From: Rhodospirillaceae bacterium
Lineage (GTDB): Bacteria; Pseudomonadota; Alphaproteobacteria; JAEULC01
Assembly: GCA_023266845.1 (NCBI GenBank)
Contig: JAHFPH010000012.1
Location: forward strand, 1-44,306
Reading direction: 5' to 3'
Length of the DNA: 44,306 nucleotides
How positions within the stretch are numbered: position 1 is the first letter of the stretch; each line of letters begins with the position of its first letter. This document shows positions 24,215-32,390 of this stretch, piece by piece. The translations under genes were made by a program, and so were the position numbers. The notes under the pieces were generated by a model, which saw only the letters and a program-made list of their open reading frames with translations, did not search any database and was not told the origin of the DNA.

Positions 24215-25295
24215 CGGGTTCCGCGCGCTGGCGCTGGCCGCCACGCTGCTGGTTGCGCCGCCGGGCAACGCCGCCGATCCGCCGCTGCCCGCGATTCCCG
24301 ACCAGGCCCTGTTGATGGGCGTGGAGATGGGCCGCGCCGATGTCGTGGCCTACGCGCTGGACAAAGGCGCCAAAGCCGACGCCGCCGACCCGCGCGGCAC
24401 CACCGCCCTGGCGCTCGCCGCCAAATCGGGCAACGAGGACATCGTGGCGCTGCTGCTGACGCGTGGCGCGGCGGTGGACATGGCCGCGAAAGACGGATCG
24501 ACCGCGCTGATGCAGGCGGCGCAGCTGGGCAACGAGCGCATCGTCGGGCGATTGCTGGCGGCCAAGGCCGATTTTGGCAAACGCGAGGCGCGCTTCGGCA
24601 ACACGGCGCTGATGATCGCCGCCGCCAAAGCCCATGCCGCGATCGTCGCGCAACTTGCCGAGGCCGGCGGCGTGGTGGACGACGCCGACACCAAGACCGG
24701 CAACACGCCGTTGATCCTGGCCGCATCCAATCCCGAGGGCGCCGATGCGGTGAGCGAGCTTTTGGCGCGCGGCGCCGACCCCAGGCGCGCCACCGAGGAC
24801 GGCTATACCGCGCTGATGGCGGCGGCCGAGAAAGGCACGGGTGGCGCGGTCACGCTGCTGCTGGAAGCGGCCAAGGACAAGCGCGCGCTGGTGCGCGCCT
24901 CGGCCAGCGACGGGCGCACGGCCCTGTCGCTGGCGGTTTCGGGCGGCTGGATCGGCATCGCCAATCTGCTGCTGGAACAAGGTGCGGATATCGAGGCGCG
25001 CGACGCCGGGGGCGCCACGCCCCTGCACCACGCGGTCGAGGCGGATTTCCCCGGGCTGGTGGTGCTGCTGCTGAAGCGCGGCGCGGACGTCGACGCCGTC
25101 AACGCGCGCGACGGCAACACCGCGCTGATGCTCGCGGCCAATCGCGGCGAGGTGGAGGTAGTGCAAATGCTGCTGGCGGCCAAGGCGCGCGTCGATATGC
25201 GCGCCAAGGACGGCTGGACCGCGCTGAAGGCGGCCGAGATGATCGGCGACGACGAGATCGTAGAAATCCTGAAAGCCGCCGGCGCCAAGGAGTGA
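24207..25295 (+). CDS. Exported ankyrin-repeat protein
   Basis: A 362-residue protein with a Sec signal peptide (cleavage near GNAAD, about residue 22) and roughly ten ankyrin repeats of about 33 residues running to the C-terminus, with typical units such as GTTALALAAKSGNEDIVALL, GSTALMQAAQLGNERIVGRL and GNTALMLAANRGEVEVVQML. Ankyrin stacks bind other proteins; a periplasmic location limits partners to envelope proteins or imported factors. It is translated in overlap with the DUF3553 gene and is followed 54 bp later by an exported cytochrome c. No enzymatic domain is present. Confidence 0.88.
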   Translation: MSSGFRALALAATLLVAPPGNAADPPLPAIPDQALLMGVEMGRADVVAYALDKGAKADAADPRGTTALALAAKSGNEDIVALLLTRGAAVDMAAKDGSTALMQAAQLGNERIVGRLLAAKADFGKREARFGNTALMIAAAKAHAAIVAQLAEAGGVVDDADTKTGNTPLILAASNPEGADAVSELLARGADPRRATEDGYTALMAAAEKGTGGAVTLLLEAAKDKRALVRASASDGRTALSLAVSGGWIGIANLLLEQGADIEARDAGGATPLHHAVEADFPGLVVLLLKRGADVDAVNARDGNTALMLAANRGEVEVVQMLLAAKARVDMRAKDGWTALKAAEMIGDDEIVEILKAAGAKE

Positions 25296-25349
25296 CGGCG
25301 ACGCGCGATCGAAGTAAAATAGCGGCGGGCCAGGGCTGAGGATAACGGC

Positions 25350-25757
25350 TTGAAATATCGGATTAAATTCATGCTGGGCGGAGCGGTCGCGGCGTTGATC
25401 GTGGTGGCCGTTCCAGCCTTGGCTCAGGACGCCGCACGCGGCGACGCGTCGCGCGGCGAGGAGCTGTTCAAGAAATGCGTCGCCTGCCATACGCTCGACG
25501 CTGAGGGACGCAACAAAGTCGGGCCGCGACTCCATGGGCTGTTCGGGCGCAAGGCGGGTGGCGTGGCCGATTTCAAGTATTCGCCCGCGCTGCGCGACAG
25601 CACGGTAGTGTGGACGCCGGAAACCATCGACCAGCTATTCGCCAAAGGACCCGACGTATTCACGCCGGGCAGCAAGATGCCGCTGCAGATGATGCCGAAC
25701 CCGGCCGACCGCGCCGACCTGATCGCGTTCCTGAAACGCGCCACGGCCGGGCCGTGA
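25350..25757 (+). CDS. Class I c-type cytochrome
   Basis: A 135-residue exported cytochrome. The TTG at 25350 is supported by a GAGGA site 7 nt upstream and gives a positively charged n-region (KYRIK) before the hydrophobic signal core; cleavage is expected near ALAQ. The mature part has the haem motif CVACH (Cys43, Cys46, His47), the NKVGPRLHGLFGRKAG segment typical of mitochondrial-like cytochrome c/c2, and Met110 in PGSKMPLQM as sixth ligand. It could carry electrons in the periplasm; the formate dehydrogenase operon converges from the right, but a link is only inferred. Confidence 0.9.
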   Translation: MKYRIKFMLGGAVAALIVVAVPALAQDAARGDASRGEELFKKCVACHTLDAEGRNKVGPRLHGLFGRKAGGVADFKYSPALRDSTVVWTPETIDQLFAKGPDVFTPGSKMPLQMMPNPADRADLIAFLKRATAGP

Positions 25758-25788
25758 AGCGCTAGATCAACCCTCTGGGAGGAGAACC

Positions 25789-25911
25789 ATGAAGACCATC
25801 GTTATGGGCGTCGCCGCCGCCATCGTCATCGCGGCGATCGTGGGCGTGGTGATGAAGCAGGAGCGCCAATCGACCGGCGCGCGATACGCGACCGAGAACG
25901 TCAGGCGGTAG
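25789..25911 (+). CDS. 40-residue single-pass membrane peptide
   Basis: A short frame encoding 40 residues with one transmembrane helix (VMGVAAAIVIAAIVGVVM, about 5-22) and a basic, hydrophilic tail (KQERQSTGARYATENVRR). A very strong ribosome-binding site (GGGAGGAG) sits 4 nt before the ATG. It starts 31 bp after the cytochrome c gene in the same orientation, and 5 bp separate its stop from the end of the converging WD40 gene. I do not recognise it. The N-in or N-out topology cannot be decided, although the basic tail suggests the C-terminus is cytoplasmic. Confidence 0.6.
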   Translation: MKTIVMGVAAAIVIAAIVGVVMKQERQSTGARYATENVRR

Positions 25912-25916
25912 ATCCG

Positions 25917-26867
25917 CTACGGCCCGCCCACGGGCTGGCCGGTCGCGAGGTCCCACAGGCGCACGACCTCGTCGCCCCCGGCGGAAAGGCCGCGGTTTCC
26001 GTCCGGCGTGAAGGCCACAGACCAGATCGCCTTGGTATGGCCGTTCATGGCGCGGATTTCCTTGCCCGCGTCGAGGTCCCACAGACGCAGCCTCATGTCT
26101 CGCCCGCCGGACAGCGCGCGCCTGCCGTCGGGCGAGAAGGCCACGGCGATGACGAAGCCCTGATGCCCTAGCAGGGCCTTGGCCTCGCGCTCTTCGTTCA
26201 AGCTCCACAGGCGCACGGTTTCGTCCACGCCCGCCGACAGGAGCTGCGATCCGCCGGGCGAAATCGCCAAGCCGTTGACGCCGAAATTATGTCCGCGCAG
26301 CATCGCGCCCGCGGCACCCGTGCCCGCGTCCCAGAGACGAATGGTCGCGTCGTAGCCGGCCGAGACGATGCGCTTGCCGTCCGGCGTGAAGGCCACGGCG
26401 TTGACGTTGCCCTCGTGCCCTTCCAGTGTGCGAACCAGCGTGCCCGTGGCGATATCCCACACGCGCACGGTGCGGTCCCAGCCGGCCGAGGCCGCCCATT
26501 TGCCGTCGGGCGACACGGCGACCGAGGCGATATTGGCGGTATGCCCCTTGAACTGGCGGATCGGCGCCGCGGATTCCAGGTCCCACAGGATCAGCGTCTT
26601 GTCGTCGCTGGCGGAAATCGCCTGGGCGCCGCCCGGCAGGAAGCGCGCGGAATTGGCCGAGGCGAAATGCTCGTTCAGTTCCTTGAGCTGCTTTTGCGCC
26701 CCGAGGTCCCACAGCCGCACGGTGTAGTCGAAGCTGGCGGTCAGCGCTCGCGCGCCGTCCGGCGACACGACGACCGATTTGACGATGCCGCCGTGGCCCG
26801 ACAGATCGGCCCGGGCCGGCGCAGTGGCGGCCAGAAGCAACAGGGCCGCGCAGGCGGCGCGGCCCAT
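25917..26867 (-). CDS. Exported WD40-repeat protein, last gene of the formate dehydrogenase operon
   Basis: A 316-residue protein with a signal peptide (MGRAACAALLLLAATAPARA) and seven WD40 repeats filling the mature chain, each ending in a W-D or L-W-S type dipeptide: TVRLWDLG, TLILWDLE, TVRVWDIA, TIRLWDAG, TVRLWSLN, RLRLWDLD, VVRLWDLA. A complete seven-bladed propeller in the periplasm is expected. The gene lies 26 bp behind the small exported protein in the operon, with AAGGA before its ATG. A role in assembling or docking the dehydrogenase is possible but not shown; no haem motif is present. Confidence 0.85.
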   Translation of the reverse strand: MGRAACAALLLLAATAPARADLSGHGGIVKSVVVSPDGARALTASFDYTVRLWDLGAQKQLKELNEHFASANSARFLPGGAQAISASDDKTLILWDLESAAPIRQFKGHTANIASVAVSPDGKWAASAGWDRTVRVWDIATGTLVRTLEGHEGNVNAVAFTPDGKRIVSAGYDATIRLWDAGTGAAGAMLRGHNFGVNGLAISPGGSQLLSAGVDETVRLWSLNEEREAKALLGHQGFVIAVAFSPDGRRALSGGRDMRLRLWDLDAGKEIRAMNGHTKAIWSVAFTPDGNRGLSAGGDEVVRLWDLATGQPVGGP

Positions 26868-26893
26868 AGGCGCGATCCTTGAACGATTGCGGA

Positions 26894-27256
26894 TTAGCGC
26901 CAGGTGCGCCCGCTTTCGGGCACGCTCCACGCGTTGCGATTGGTGTTGGTCGCGCCCGAATCGGACAGCACATAGCCGCTTTTGGTGTGGCGGAAAGCCG
27001 GTAGCAGAGCGCCGGTCTCCATGTCCACGGCGAGCGTCGACACCTCGAACGCGGCGTTCGAATTGCCGCCGGCCTGCATGACGGTGGCCAGGAACACCTT
27101 TTTGCCGTCGACCTCGCCCAGCACGACGCGCAGCACCTTGACGCCGAATTGCTGCGCCAGTTTCTTCGACACGTCGTCCGGCGACATCGCGGCCCAGGCC
27201 GCTCCGGCGGAAAACACCAGCGCCAGCGCGGCAGCGGCGATCAGCGCGCGTTTCAT
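26894..27256 (-). CDS. Small exported protein of the formate dehydrogenase operon
   Basis: A 120-residue protein with a signal peptide (core LIAAAALALVFSAGAAW, cleavage after AWA). The mature part starts AMSPDDVSKKLAQQFGVKVL and contains KVFLATVMQAG and FEVSTLAVDMETGALLPAFR, a helix followed by strands that recall PepSY-type domains. I cannot assign a function. It lies 10 bp downstream of the gamma subunit gene with AGGGAG before the ATG, so it is part of the same transcript, and it precedes the WD40 gene. Confidence 0.75.
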   Translation of the reverse strand: MKRALIAAAALALVFSAGAAWAAMSPDDVSKKLAQQFGVKVLRVVLGEVDGKKVFLATVMQAGGNSNAAFEVSTLAVDMETGALLPAFRHTKSGYVLSDSGATNTNRNAWSVPESGRTWR

Positions 27257-27266
27257 GGCGAACTCC

Positions 27267-28277
27267 CTAATCGTGCCCATGCTGGGGACGCTCGCCCTTG
27301 ACCTCGGCGACCCACAGATTGTGATGCTCGCGCGCCCAGTTCTCGTCCACATGGCCGGTGCCCATGGCGTCGAAGGCGCCCTCCATGCCGATGGTGCCGA
27401 TATAGATATGCCCGACGATGACGGCGATCAAAATCAGCGCCACCACGGCGTGCCACACCACGAACTTCTGCATGTCGTGGATGCCCATGCCGAAATCGAA
27501 CGGCATCAGCAGGTAGAAGCCGGTCACCGTCAGCACCGCGCCGCCGCCCACCACCGACCAGAAGATCAGCTTCTGCCCGGCGTTGAACTTGTGCGCGGGC
27601 GGATGCTTGCCCTTGCCGAACATGCCGCCGCCTTGGGCCAGCCATTTGACGTCGCCGGCGTTGGGGATGTTGTGGCGCAGCCACAGCACCAGCATCATCA
27701 GCACACCCAGCACGAAGGCGGCGGCGATGTAGTTGTGCGCCATCTTGCCGTAAAGAGTCAGCGACGCGAACGCGCTTTTGCCGATCAGCGGCAGCAGCAC
27801 GTAGCGGCCGTAGAGCATGTTGAGGCCGGTCAGCGCCAGCACGATGAAGCTTGCGGCCGTCAGCCAATGCGCGAAACGCTCGACCGCGTTGAAGCGCTCG
27901 ATCGTGCGGCTGGACGGGCCCGCCTCGATGCGGATGCGCCCGCGCACCGCGAAGAACACGGCGATCACCACGACCATACCCAAGAGCAGCCACGCGCCAT
28001 AGGTCGACAGCGGGCCGTTACGGATGTTGCGCCAGTTCTCGCCCTCGGATTGCACCAGCACGCCGGCCTTCTTGTCGGGGATCGACACGGTGCCCTGAAC
28101 GCCCTGGCGGATCTGACGGAAGATTTCGGCCTCGGTCGCGCTGGTGCGGCCCATCGGCGCGCCGGCCTCAGGCGCTGCTTGCGCCTGCGGCTGCGCCGGC
28201 GCGGTCTGCGCCAGGAGGGGCTGGGGAGAAACGGCCAAAAGGGCCAGCGCCATCAGGGTCAAGGCAATCCAGCGCAT
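27267..28277 (-). CDS. fdhC: Formate dehydrogenase gamma subunit, cytochrome b556
   Basis: A 336-residue membrane subunit. A signal sequence (1-23) and a periplasmic segment of about 65 residues precede a first helix at about 92-111, then four helices of the diheme cytochrome b type. Haem-ligand regions include ERFNAVERFAHWLTAASFIV (His137) and FVVWHAVVALILIAVIVGHI, and the family ending GMEGAFDAMGTGHVDENWAR is present. The subunit passes electrons from FdhB to the quinone pool and anchors the complex. The N-terminal periplasmic extension is usual in this FDH branch. It follows the small lipoprotein gene by 38 bp. Confidence 0.94.
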   Translation of the reverse strand: MRWIALTLMALALLAVSPQPLLAQTAPAQPQAQAAPEAGAPMGRTSATEAEIFRQIRQGVQGTVSIPDKKAGVLVQSEGENWRNIRNGPLSTYGAWLLLGMVVVIAVFFAVRGRIRIEAGPSSRTIERFNAVERFAHWLTAASFIVLALTGLNMLYGRYVLLPLIGKSAFASLTLYGKMAHNYIAAAFVLGVLMMLVLWLRHNIPNAGDVKWLAQGGGMFGKGKHPPAHKFNAGQKLIFWSVVGGGAVLTVTGFYLLMPFDFGMGIHDMQKFVVWHAVVALILIAVIVGHIYIGTIGMEGAFDAMGTGHVDENWAREHHNLWVAEVKGERPQHGHD

Positions 28278-28315
28278 ATCGGTCGTCCTCCCGGCTTTTC
28301 GTTTTTAACGGCGGA

Positions 28316-28510
28316 TCAGAACGCCTGTAGCTTGGCGCGGCCCTGCATCTCTTGCACCGCGGCGGCCGAAACCTGGTCACCCTTCTGGGCCTGGTAGACG
28401 CCCTTGTTGAACGACAGCGGCCTGCCCTGCTCTTCCTCGCGGCAGGCGGCAAGCGCCGTGGCGGCGAGCGCCAGGGCCAGGGTGGCAAACAGCATCCGTC
28501 GCGTGTTCAT
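28316..28510 (-). CDS. Small lipoprotein in the formate dehydrogenase operon
   Basis: A 64-residue precursor with a lipoprotein signal peptide ending in LAAC (Cys22). The mature 43-residue peptide reads REEEQGRPLSFNKGVY and then KGDQVSAAAVQEMQGRAKLQ. It lies between the beta and gamma subunit genes, 76 bp after fdhB. Small proteins with an RPLSF-x-KG-VY motif recur at this place in alphaproteobacterial FDH operons as far as I recall; the function is unknown. A membrane-anchored peptide here may stabilise the complex. Confidence 0.75.
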   Translation of the reverse strand: MNTRRMLFATLALALAATALAACREEEQGRPLSFNKGVYQAQKGDQVSAAAVQEMQGRAKLQAF

Positions 28511-28586
28511 GCGTGTCTCTCCAGCGGCGACGCGAAGGCGCGGGCCGGAAACTTCCCGGTCCGCCGCCCAATCTTTCAAACCGACG

Positions 28587-29183
28587 TTACGAGCCGCTCT
28601 TGGTCTGATAGGCCGTGCCCCAGCCCCAGGCGCCCGAGCCGAACCCGCGGCCGACCACGCGCTCGCGGTAGATGTCGGACACCACATCGCCGTCGCCGGC
28701 CAGCAGCGCCTTGGTCGAGCACATCTCGGCGCACAGCGGCAGCTTGCCTTCGGCGAGGCGGTTGCGGCCGTACTTCTTGAACTCGGCGTCGGAATTGGCC
28801 TGCTCTGGCCCGCCGGCGCAGAAGGTGCACTTGTCCATCTTGCCGCGGCTGCCGAAATTGCCGGCCTGCGGATACTGCGGCGCGCCGAACGGACAGGCGT
28901 AGAAGCAATAGCCGCAGCCGATGCACAGATCCTTGTTGTGCAGCACCACGCCCTGCTCGGTCTGATAGAAGCAGTCCACCGGGCACACCGCCTTGCAGGG
29001 CGGGTCCGAGCAGTGCATGCAGGCGACCGAGATCGACCGTTCGCCCGGCTTGCCGTCGTTGATGGTGACGACGCGCCGGCGGTTGATGCCCCAGGGCACC
29101 TCGTGCTCGTTCTTGCAGGCGGTGACGCAGGCGTTGCACTCGATGCAGCGTTCGGCGTCACAAAGGAACTTCATGCGTGCCAT
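28587..29183 (-). CDS. fdhB: Formate dehydrogenase iron-sulfur (beta) subunit
   Basis: A 198-residue ferredoxin-like protein with sixteen cysteines in four groups for four [4Fe-4S] clusters: Cys13/16/19/23, 55/58/63/67, 87/90/93/97 and 119/122/151/155. It has the NrfC/HybA-type pattern of motif pairs (CIECNACVTACKNEHEVPWG and CIGCGYCFYACPFGAPQYP). It transfers electrons from FdhA to the cytochrome b subunit. There is no signal peptide, consistent with export by hitch-hiking on the Tat signal of FdhA. It follows fdhA by 18 bp. The short form (about 200 residues) belongs to the FDH3 type, not the E. coli FdnH type with a C-terminal helix. Confidence 0.94.
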   Translation of the reverse strand: MARMKFLCDAERCIECNACVTACKNEHEVPWGINRRRVVTINDGKPGERSISVACMHCSDPPCKAVCPVDCFYQTEQGVVLHNKDLCIGCGYCFYACPFGAPQYPQAGNFGSRGKMDKCTFCAGGPEQANSDAEFKKYGRNRLAEGKLPLCAEMCSTKALLAGDGDVVSDIYRERVVGRGFGSGAWGWGTAYQTKSGS

Positions 29184-29201
29184 GTTACGCGTCCCCTGGC
29201 T

Positions 29202-32111
29202 TTAAGCTTTTTCGATGCGGCATAGCGTGACCTTGGTCTCTTGCATCTGGGTCACGATGTCGTAGCCGTAGGTCGTGCAGGTATTGGCCGATTCGCCGAG
29301 CACGTATGGATCGGCGCCGGGCGGGTATTTGGCCCGCCGGTCCTCGCCCTGCCATTGCCCGCCGAAATGGAACGGCATGAACGCGACGTTCTTGCCGACC
29401 CGTTCGGTGACCATCGCCTTGACCCGCACTTTGCTGCCCTCGGGGCTATGCACCCAGACGTTCTGGCCGTCTTTGATGCCCGCCTGGTTGGCGTTGAAGG
29501 GGTTGATCTCGACGAACATGTCCTGCTGCAACTCGGCGAGCCACGGGTTCGACCGCGTCTCGTCGCCGCCGCCCTCGTACTCGACCAGGCGGCCCGAGGT
29601 GAGCACGACCGGGAACTGCTTGCCCGCGTCCTTGTTCTTGTCCTGGACCGTCTTGAACAGCAGCGGCACGCGCCAATGCCGTTTCACGTCGTTGTGAGTC
29701 GGGTACTTCTCGATCATCGCGGCGTCCGGCGAATACAGCGGTTCGCGGTGCAGCGGCACGCCGTCCGGGAAATTCCAGACGATCGCCCGCGCTTTGGCGT
29801 TGCCGAACGGCGCCAGGCCGTGCTTGATCGCCACGCGCTGGATGCCGCCCGACGTGTCCTGGCTCCACAGGATGCCGTCCGGCGTGGCGCCGCCGATCTT
29901 CTCGATATTCGCGCGCTCCGCGTCGGTCAGGTCCTTGTCCCAGCCCATCTTCTTCAGCATGCCGTAGCTGACCTGCGGATAGCCGTCCTGGATCTCGGAG
30001 CCCACGTTGTAGGCGCCCTCGGCCAGCAGGTTCTCGCCCCACTTCTTCAGATTGTCGGGCGGCGTCAGGCCGAACAGGTTGCGGAACGACAATCCGCCTT
30101 CCGCCACCGGCTTCGACTGGTCGTACAGGTTGGGCGTGCCGGGATGCTTCATCTCGGGCGTGCCCCAGCACGGCCAGGGCAGTCCGTAATAGTCGCCGTC
30201 GCACGGGCCGCCATTGGCGCGCAGCGACGTTTTGTCGAACGTCGCCTGGTTGGCCAAGTGCAGCTTGAGACGCTCGGGCGACTGGCCGGTATAGCCGATG
30301 GTCCAAGCCCCGCGGTTGATCTCGCGCAGGATGTCCTCGACCAATGGCACTGTCCCGGTCACTTTGATGTTCTTGAACATCTCCTTTTCGAAACCGAATT
30401 TCTGCGCGAACAGATACATGATCTCGTGGTCGCGCTTGCACTCGAACACCGGCTTGAAGATCTCGTAGCCCCACTGGATCGAGCGGTTGGACGAGGTGCG
30501 CGATCCGTCGGTCTCGAGCTGCGTCGCCGCCGGCAGCAGGTACACGCCGTCCTTGCGGTCGTGCAGCACGGCCGACAGCGTCGGATACGGATCGACGATG
30601 ACCAGCATATCCAGCTTTTCCATGGCCTTCTTATTGTCGGCCAAGCGCGTCTGCGAGTTCGGCGCGTGGCCCCAATAGACCATCGCCTTGATGTTGTCGG
30701 GCTGGTCCAGGTTCTCCTTGGCTTCCAGCACGCCGTCGAACCAGCGCGAGACCGGAATGCCCGGCTTTTCCATCATCTCGGGCTTGTTGTTAAACCGGCC
30801 CTTCAGATAGTCCATGCTGACGTCCCACACGCGCGCCCAGTGCGCCCAGGCGCCGGGGACCAGCCCGTAATAGGCCGGCAGCGTGGAGACATCGAGGCCG
30901 AGGTCGGTCGCGCCCTGCACGTTGTCGTGGCCGCGGAAGATGTTGGCGCCGCCGCCCGACACGCCGATATTGCCCAGCGCCAGTTGCAGACAATTATAGG
31001 CGCGGACATTGGCGTTGCCGACCGTATGCTGCGTGCCGCCCATGCACCAGATCAGGGTGCCCGGGCGGTTGTTGGCCATGGTGCGCGCGACGCGCTTGAT
31101 CTGCGATACCGGCGCGCCGGTGACGCGCTCGGTCTCTTCCGGCGTCCACTTCTTGCACTCCTCGCGGACTGCATCCAAGCCCCAGACGCGCTTCTTGATG
31201 TACTCCTTGTCCTCCCAGCCATTCTCGAACACCTGGTTGAGGATGCCCCAGATCAGCGCCACGTCGGTGCCCGGACGGAAGCGGACGTATTCGTCGGCGT
31301 GCGCGGCGGTGCGCGTAAAGCGCGGGTCGCACACGATCAGCGGCGCGCCGTTCTGCTCCTTGCCCTTCAGGATGTGCAGCATCGCCACCGGATGCGCCTC
31401 GGCGGCGTTGGAGCCGATCATGAAGATGCATTTGGCCTTGTGGATGTCGTTGTAGCTGTTGGTCATCGCGCCGTAGCCCCAGGTCTGGGCCACGCCGGCG
31501 ACGGTGGTGGAGTGGCAGATGCGCGCCTGGTGGTCGATGTTGTTCGAGCCCCAGAACGCCCCGAACTTGCGCAGCAGATAGGCCTGCTCGTTCGAGAACT
31601 TCGCCGAACCCTGCCAGTACACCGAGTCGGGCCCCGACTTCTCGCGAATCTCGAGCATCTTGTCGCCGATTTCCTTGATCGCGACGTCCCAGGACAGGCG
31701 GGTCCATTTTCCGGCGACCAGCTTCATCGGATACTTCAGGCGGCGTTCGCCGTGCGCGTGCTCGCGGATCGCGGCGCCCTTGGCGCAATGCGCGCCCAGG
31801 TTCAGCGGGCTGTCGAAGCTCGGCTCCTGGCCGATCCACACGCCGTTCTGCACCTCGGCGGTGACGGTGCAGCCGACCGAGCAATGCGTGCAGATATTCT
31901 TGATGATCTTGATCTCGCCGCCGGCGGCGCCCGCCGCCTCGGCCGGGCCTACCATGCCGCCCCTAAGCGACGCCGCGGCCGCCAGGCCGCCCGCCGCGAG
32001 GCCCGAGCGCTTGAGGAACGTGCGCCGGTCGACCGCTCCGCCGACGACGCCGGCCAAAGCCTTGGTCAGCCGCGAACCCGTCGCGGCGCCCGTGGTGCGT
32101 TTCGTGAGCAT
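29202..32111 (-). CDS. fdhA: Formate dehydrogenase catalytic (alpha) subunit, molybdopterin enzyme
   Basis: A 969-residue molybdopterin oxidoreductase. The N-terminus carries a twin-arginine signal, DRRTFLKRSGLAAGG (29-43). A [4Fe-4S] cluster is bound by Cys74, Cys77, Cys81 and Cys109. The active-site segment is ARICHSTTVAGVAQT, with Cys199 as metal ligand in place of the selenocysteine of E. coli FdnG, and His200. GYGAMTNSYNDIHKAKC and IGSNAAEAHPV follow, and the C-terminal domain ends with a MoPterin-binding barrel (VVLTSGRLVEYEGGG). The enzyme oxidises formate to CO2 in the periplasm. It lies 23 bp after the small Tat-leader gene. Mo and W cannot be told apart. Confidence 0.96.
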   Translation of the reverse strand: MLTKRTTGAATGSRLTKALAGVVGGAVDRRTFLKRSGLAAGGLAAAASLRGGMVGPAEAAGAAGGEIKIIKNICTHCSVGCTVTAEVQNGVWIGQEPSFDSPLNLGAHCAKGAAIREHAHGERRLKYPMKLVAGKWTRLSWDVAIKEIGDKMLEIREKSGPDSVYWQGSAKFSNEQAYLLRKFGAFWGSNNIDHQARICHSTTVAGVAQTWGYGAMTNSYNDIHKAKCIFMIGSNAAEAHPVAMLHILKGKEQNGAPLIVCDPRFTRTAAHADEYVRFRPGTDVALIWGILNQVFENGWEDKEYIKKRVWGLDAVREECKKWTPEETERVTGAPVSQIKRVARTMANNRPGTLIWCMGGTQHTVGNANVRAYNCLQLALGNIGVSGGGANIFRGHDNVQGATDLGLDVSTLPAYYGLVPGAWAHWARVWDVSMDYLKGRFNNKPEMMEKPGIPVSRWFDGVLEAKENLDQPDNIKAMVYWGHAPNSQTRLADNKKAMEKLDMLVIVDPYPTLSAVLHDRKDGVYLLPAATQLETDGSRTSSNRSIQWGYEIFKPVFECKRDHEIMYLFAQKFGFEKEMFKNIKVTGTVPLVEDILREINRGAWTIGYTGQSPERLKLHLANQATFDKTSLRANGGPCDGDYYGLPWPCWGTPEMKHPGTPNLYDQSKPVAEGGLSFRNLFGLTPPDNLKKWGENLLAEGAYNVGSEIQDGYPQVSYGMLKKMGWDKDLTDAERANIEKIGGATPDGILWSQDTSGGIQRVAIKHGLAPFGNAKARAIVWNFPDGVPLHREPLYSPDAAMIEKYPTHNDVKRHWRVPLLFKTVQDKNKDAGKQFPVVLTSGRLVEYEGGGDETRSNPWLAELQQDMFVEINPFNANQAGIKDGQNVWVHSPEGSKVRVKAMVTERVGKNVAFMPFHFGGQWQGEDRRAKYPPGADPYVLGESANTCTTYGYDIVTQMQETKVTLCRIEKA

Positions 32112-32134
32112 GTTCGTCTCCCCTTAAGCGCCGG

Positions 32135-32344
32135 TTAGAACTTGGCCGACTTGTAATAGGTCTTGACGTGCTCGGTCTCGCGATAGGCGCCCGTCTTGGC
32201 CTGATCGGCCGCGGCCGGCGCGGCCTTGACTGCAATCGTCGCCGCGACGGCGCCGAGCGCGCCCGCGCCCAAGCCGGTCTTGCGGATGAACGCCCGCCGA
32301 CCGATGCCGGCTTCGGTTTTCGTTTCGTGCTTGCGGTCGGTCAT
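32135..32344 (-). CDS. Formate dehydrogenase region Tat-leader protein (TIGR02811 type)
   Basis: A 69-residue protein with a twin-arginine motif (GRRAFIRKTGLGAGALG, from about residue 15) and a short mature part that ends ADQAKTGAYRETEHVKTYYK and SAKF. This matches the small Tat-target family encoded directly upstream of FDH alpha genes. Its role is unknown; a decoy or assembly function for Tat export has been considered likely because of its constant position. It is 46 bp from the chaperone gene and 23 bp from fdhA. Confidence 0.88.
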   Translation of the reverse strand: MTDRKHETKTEAGIGRRAFIRKTGLGAGALGAVAATIAVKAAPAAADQAKTGAYRETEHVKTYYKSAKF

Positions 32345-32390
32345 GGCTCTGTACCCCTTACGTGCACGTCAACTCGTATCCGCGACGGCG

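Noticed and set aside
24010-24726. Minus-strand frame rich in Arg and Pro opposite the ankyrin gene
   Set aside because: Low-complexity Arg/Pro/Ala/Ser product, antisense to a clear repeat protein.
27253-27993. Second minus-strand frame inside the FDH gamma gene
   Set aside because: Arg/Gly/Ala-rich shadow of fdhC, overlapping it fully with no ribosome site.
29241-32138. Plus-strand open frame of 965 codons antisense to fdhA
   Set aside because: It mirrors the fdhA reading frame almost end to end; the composition is Arg/His/Leu-rich and no family is recognisable.
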